From the NCBI GenBank assembly GCA_013349725.1, contig DUZB01000025.1, positions 1,552 to 9,665 of the forward strand: DNA of 8,114 bases. The letters run 5' to 3'. The translations under genes and the position numbers were made by a program. Under the pieces are notes generated by a model, which saw nothing but the letters and a program-made list of their open reading frames with translations, was not told the DNA's origin and did no database searches. This document shows, piece after piece, positions 6,221 through 8,114 of this stretch (the first letter of the stretch is position 1; the number at the start of each line of letters is the position of its first letter). Origin of the DNA: Deltaproteobacteria bacterium. Lineage in GTDB: Bacteria > Desulfobacterota > DSM-4660 > Desulfatiglandales > Desulfatiglandaceae.

Positions 6221-6616
6221 ATGTCTGATGATATGAGGGGATCCGTACTGGTTGTAGGCGGTGGGATTGCAGGGATGCAATCTGCCCTGGATCTGGCCGA
6301 TTCCGGATTCTATGTATATCTGCTGGAGAAGAGCCCTTCCATAGGCGGGGTTATGTCGCAGTTGGATAAGACTTTTCCGACCAACGACTGTGCCATGTGA
6401 ATTATCTCACCTAAACTGGTCGAGGTCGGCCGGCACCTGAACATCGAGCTTATTACCTATTCCGATCTGGAATCCGTAGAGGGTTCTCCGGGGAACTTTA
6501 AAGTAAAGATCAAGAAACGGGCGCGCAGTGTCAATATGGACCTGTGTACGGGGTGCGGTTTGTGTGTTGAGAACTGTCCTGTAACAAATCAGACGGGCGC
6601 CGGCGCACAGGCATAG
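6221..6616 (+). CDS. hdrA: Selenocysteine-containing HdrA N-terminal fragment (mini-HdrA)
   Basis: Read with UGA at 6398-6400 as selenocysteine, this frame gives 131 residues. It is clearly the N-terminal part of heterodisulfide reductase subunit A, the flavin and iron-sulfur subunit of electron-bifurcating HdrABC complexes. Visible are the FAD-binding GGGIAGM (13-19), [20 protein letters not shown] (36-55), DCAMU (56-60), [10 protein letters not shown] (63-72) and a [4Fe-4S] ferredoxin motif with C109, C112, C115 and C119. In ordinary HdrA the residue at U60 is Cys (NDCxMC), and homology continues unbroken beyond the UGA, so this is recoding and not a nonsense mutation. A SECIS-like hairpin follows the UGA. 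The ATG has GAGGAG 8 nt upstream. The frame ends at TAG just after the ferredoxin motif, whereas full HdrA is several hundred residues longer; no HdrA remainder is found before the next gene. It may be a small carrier or complementing subunit, or a decayed gene. It heads an operon with NuoE and NuoF homologues. Confidence 0.88.
6398..6433 (+). promoter_or_regulatory. Recoded UGA and bacterial SECIS-like hairpin
   Basis: Downstream of the UGA (6398-6400), CTGGTCG (6416-6422) pairs with CGGCCGG (6427-6433) as a 7-bp stem with two G-T pairs and apical loop AGGT (6423-6426). The loop GGU begins 23 nt after the UGA, within the spacing usual for bacterial SECIS elements. A U (6420) lies two pairs below the loop, similar to the bulged U and AGGU loop of the E. 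coli fdhF element recognised by SelB. The fold was found by eye. Confidence 0.75.
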
Positions 6617-6675
6617 GCCTTTCATATTTGCTTTTTTTCTTGATTAACCGAAAGAAAGTTAGGGGGTTTTTAGTG

Positions 6676-7179
6676 ATGGATGTGGCAAAACCTGATAAAG
6701 ATGCTGTGCCGGCAGAGATTGAGATAGACTATATGGAACTCGACAGGATCATTGATGATGAGTACCATTGTGACAAAGAAAACCTGATCATGATACTCCA
6801 GGCGATTCAGCGGCGTTACAACTACGTCCCCAAAGGAGCCATGAAATATCTTTCTGAGAAGATCCATGTTCCGTACAGCAAGATTTACGGGGTCGGAACC
6901 TTTTACAGTACGTTCAGCCTTGAGCCAAGAGGCAGGAATATTATTTCCATCTGTCTGGGAACCGCCTGCCATGTGCGAGGAGGCGAGAGGGTGCGGGAGA
7001 GAATTGAAGATGCCCTTGATCTCCACGGTGGAGGAACCACGGAAGATATGCGGTTTACCCTTGAGTCTGTTCGTTGCATCGGTTGCTGCAGCCTTGGGCC
7101 GGTGGTAAAGATCAATGAAGACATTCACGGCCGAATTACCGCTGATGCCGTTGCAATGACCCTGGAAGGGTATGAATAA
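6676..7179 (+). CDS. nuoE: NuoE/HndA-like [2Fe-2S] thioredoxin-fold subunit
   Basis: The 167-residue protein matches the 24-kDa subunit family of complex I and its soluble relatives (HndA, HoxE, NAD-dependent formate dehydrogenase gamma). An N-terminal helical domain (about 25-80, with QRRYNYVP and YGVGTFYSTF) is followed by a thioredoxin-like domain holding one [2Fe-2S] cluster. The ligands are C93 and C98 (CLGTAC) and C134 and C138 (CIGCC, followed by SLGP). The extra C137 within the second pair is slightly unusual. The ATG at 6676 lies 9 nt after AGGGGG (6661-6666); an upstream in-frame start would add 16 residues without family support. The protein acts with the NuoF-like subunit encoded 21 nt downstream, passing electrons between FMN and other iron-sulfur proteins. 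It is 59 nt from mini-HdrA, in the same direction and probably the same transcript. It is cytoplasmic. Confidence 0.93.
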   Translation: MDVAKPDKDAVPAEIEIDYMELDRIIDDEYHCDKENLIMILQAIQRRYNYVPKGAMKYLSEKIHVPYSKIYGVGTFYSTFSLEPRGRNIISICLGTACHVRGGERVRERIEDALDLHGGGTTEDMRFTLESVRCIGCCSLGPVVKINEDIHGRITADAVAMTLEGYE

Positions 7180-7200
7180 TATAGAAATGAGGCAGCAATC

Positions 7201-8114
7201 ATGAAAATCCAGTCGAGAGCAGACATAGAAAAAATCAGCCGGGAATATATCAACGAAGTCTATTATCCGGATTACGTCAAGGTGAATATCGGCATGGCTT
7301 CATGTGGCATTGCGGCCGGCGCCAAGGCATCCTACGATAAGGGAATGCAAGTTTTTAAGGGCTCGGAAAATGTGAAGATATGCCGGACGGGGTGCATCGG
7401 TTTCTGTGAAGAAGAGCCGCTCGTGGAAATATTTGGAAAGGGAGGCCCCAGAATTGTTTACAGGCAGGTCACGGAAGACAGGATTGAAGAGGTTATTCAG
7501 GGACATCTGGAGAAAAATTTCAAAAAAGAATGGATACTGGGGCAGGTGAGAAATCCTCTGTCCATTATGGAAGAACAAAGCGAAAATCCTCAGTCCCGGG
7601 TTACCGGGCTGGAGGGTGTTCCTTATCTGGAGGATATCCCCTTTTACAGTCCCCAGGTCAAGATTGCGCTGCGAAACTGCGGGTATGTGGATCCGGATCG
7701 CATAGAGGAGTATATGGTTCGGGGTGGCTATCTTGCATTTTTCAAGGGCCTCCAGGAATTAAAACCTGCGGAAATTATCAAGACCGTAAAGGAATCCGGG
7801 CTGAGGGGTCGAGGCGGCGGCGGATTTCCCACCGGAATCAAATGGGAGACATGCGCGAAGCACGAAGGGGAGAGATTCATCATCTGTAATGCAGATGAGG
7901 GGGACCCCGGCGCCTATATGGACAGAAGCGTACTGGAAGGGGACCCACACAGCGTTATTGAGGGGATGCTTATTGCGGGTCTGGCTATCGGTTCCAGCCA
8001 GGGGTTCATGTATGTGAGGAACGAGTACCCCCTGGCCGTCAAGCGCCTTGTGACCGCTATCAGGCAGGCCCGGGAATACGGCCTGGTTGGAAACAACATA
8101 GGCGGTTCCGACTA
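7201..8114 (+). CDS. nuoF: NuoF/HndC-like NADH-binding flavoprotein subunit (partial, runs off right edge)
   Basis: The frame is open for 304 codons and leaves the window. Residues 1-115 form an N-terminal thioredoxin-like [2Fe-2S] domain (ASCGIAAGA with C35; C61, C65 and C69 in KICRTGCIGFC), the extension typical of soluble bifurcating hydrogenase or formate dehydrogenase beta subunits and absent from plain complex I NuoF. The 51-kDa flavoprotein domain follows from about 150: the FMN/NADH site GLRGRGGGGFPTGIKWE (200-216) and NADEGDPGAYMDRSVLEGDP (230-249). The C-terminal [4Fe-4S] region lies outside the window. The ATG has GAGG 8 nt upstream and lies 21 nt after the NuoE-like gene, so the two are co-transcribed. 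The role is to oxidise or reduce NAD(H) through FMN and exchange electrons with partner iron-sulfur proteins. The catalytic partner (hydrogenase, formate dehydrogenase or Hdr) is not visible. Confidence 0.93.
   Translation, partial: MKIQSRADIEKISREYINEVYYPDYVKVNIGMASCGIAAGAKASYDKGMQVFKGSENVKICRTGCIGFCEEEPLVEIFGKGGPRIVYRQVTEDRIEEVIQGHLEKNFKKEWILGQVRNPLSIMEEQSENPQSRVTGLEGVPYLEDIPFYSPQVKIALRNCGYVDPDRIEEYMVRGGYLAFFKGLQELKPAEIIKTVKESGLRGRGGGGFPTGIKWETCAKHEGERFIICNADEGDPGAYMDRSVLEGDPHSVIEGMLIAGLAIGSSQGFMYVRNEYPLAVKRLVTAIRQAREYGLVGNNIGGSD

Noticed and set aside
6398..6400. UGA as a true stop, making the HdrA gene a pseudogene split in two
   Set aside because: Homology continues in the same frame, the UGA replaces exactly the conserved Cys, and a SECIS-like hairpin follows, so recoding to selenocysteine is the better reading.
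6597..6638. Possible terminator at the end of the mini-HdrA gene (GC palindrome followed by T7)
   Set aside because: The palindrome GCGCCGGCGC has no proper loop and lies about 25 nt before the T run; the alternative AGGC/GCCT stem is only 4 bp.

Overview
The window looks like a chromosome segment from an anaerobic member of the former Deltaproteobacteria (Desulfobacterota; sulfate-reducer or syntroph type). The reasons are a heterodisulfide-reductase A (HdrA) type gene read through an in-frame UGA as selenocysteine, NuoE/NuoF-type NADH-oxidising subunits of the bifurcating-enzyme kind, and a rich two-component/sigma-54 regulatory set. The genus is not determinable from the sequence alone.

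Layout. (1) 1-703, minus strand: the 5' 234 codons of an exported, helical protein of unknown function, running off the left edge. (2) 704-906: divergent spacer. (3) 907-1383, plus strand: a Mut7-C family protein (PIN-like domain plus zinc ribbon). (4) 1529-4376: a histidine kinase with a Rossmann-like N-terminus and a Cys/His-rich PAS domain, overlapping by 11 nt an NtrC-family sigma-54 activator. (5) 4377-4750: a 374-nt regulatory spacer holding repeats and a near-consensus sigma-54 promoter. (6) 4751-5998: a protein with two receiver domains flanking a duplicated, undescribed linker motif and four cysteines, followed by a strong intrinsic terminator. (7) 6221-8114: an electron-transfer operon with its own sigma-70-like promoter. 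It starts with a 131-residue selenocysteine-containing HdrA N-terminal fragment, which a conventional ORF search breaks at the UGA. A NuoE-like [2Fe-2S] subunit and a NuoF-like flavoprotein subunit follow; the latter runs off the right edge.

How the parts may work together (inference): the soluble kinase has features suited to sensing a cytoplasmic nucleotide or redox/metal state. It would phosphorylate the adjacent sigma-54 activator and perhaps the two closely similar receivers of the double-receiver protein, whose gene has a sigma-54 promoter with candidate upstream activator sites. The adjacent HdrA/NuoE/NuoF genes encode flavin and iron-sulfur modules typical of NAD(P)H-linked electron bifurcation or confurcation, so the regulatory block may tune this redox module. 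The terminator at 6012-6050 and the separate promoter show that the two blocks are distinct transcription units.

The most notable items are the stand-alone Sec-containing mini-HdrA with its SECIS-like hairpin, and the double-receiver protein with the repeated PFDxExVxxxTGxxYV motif under sigma-54 control.
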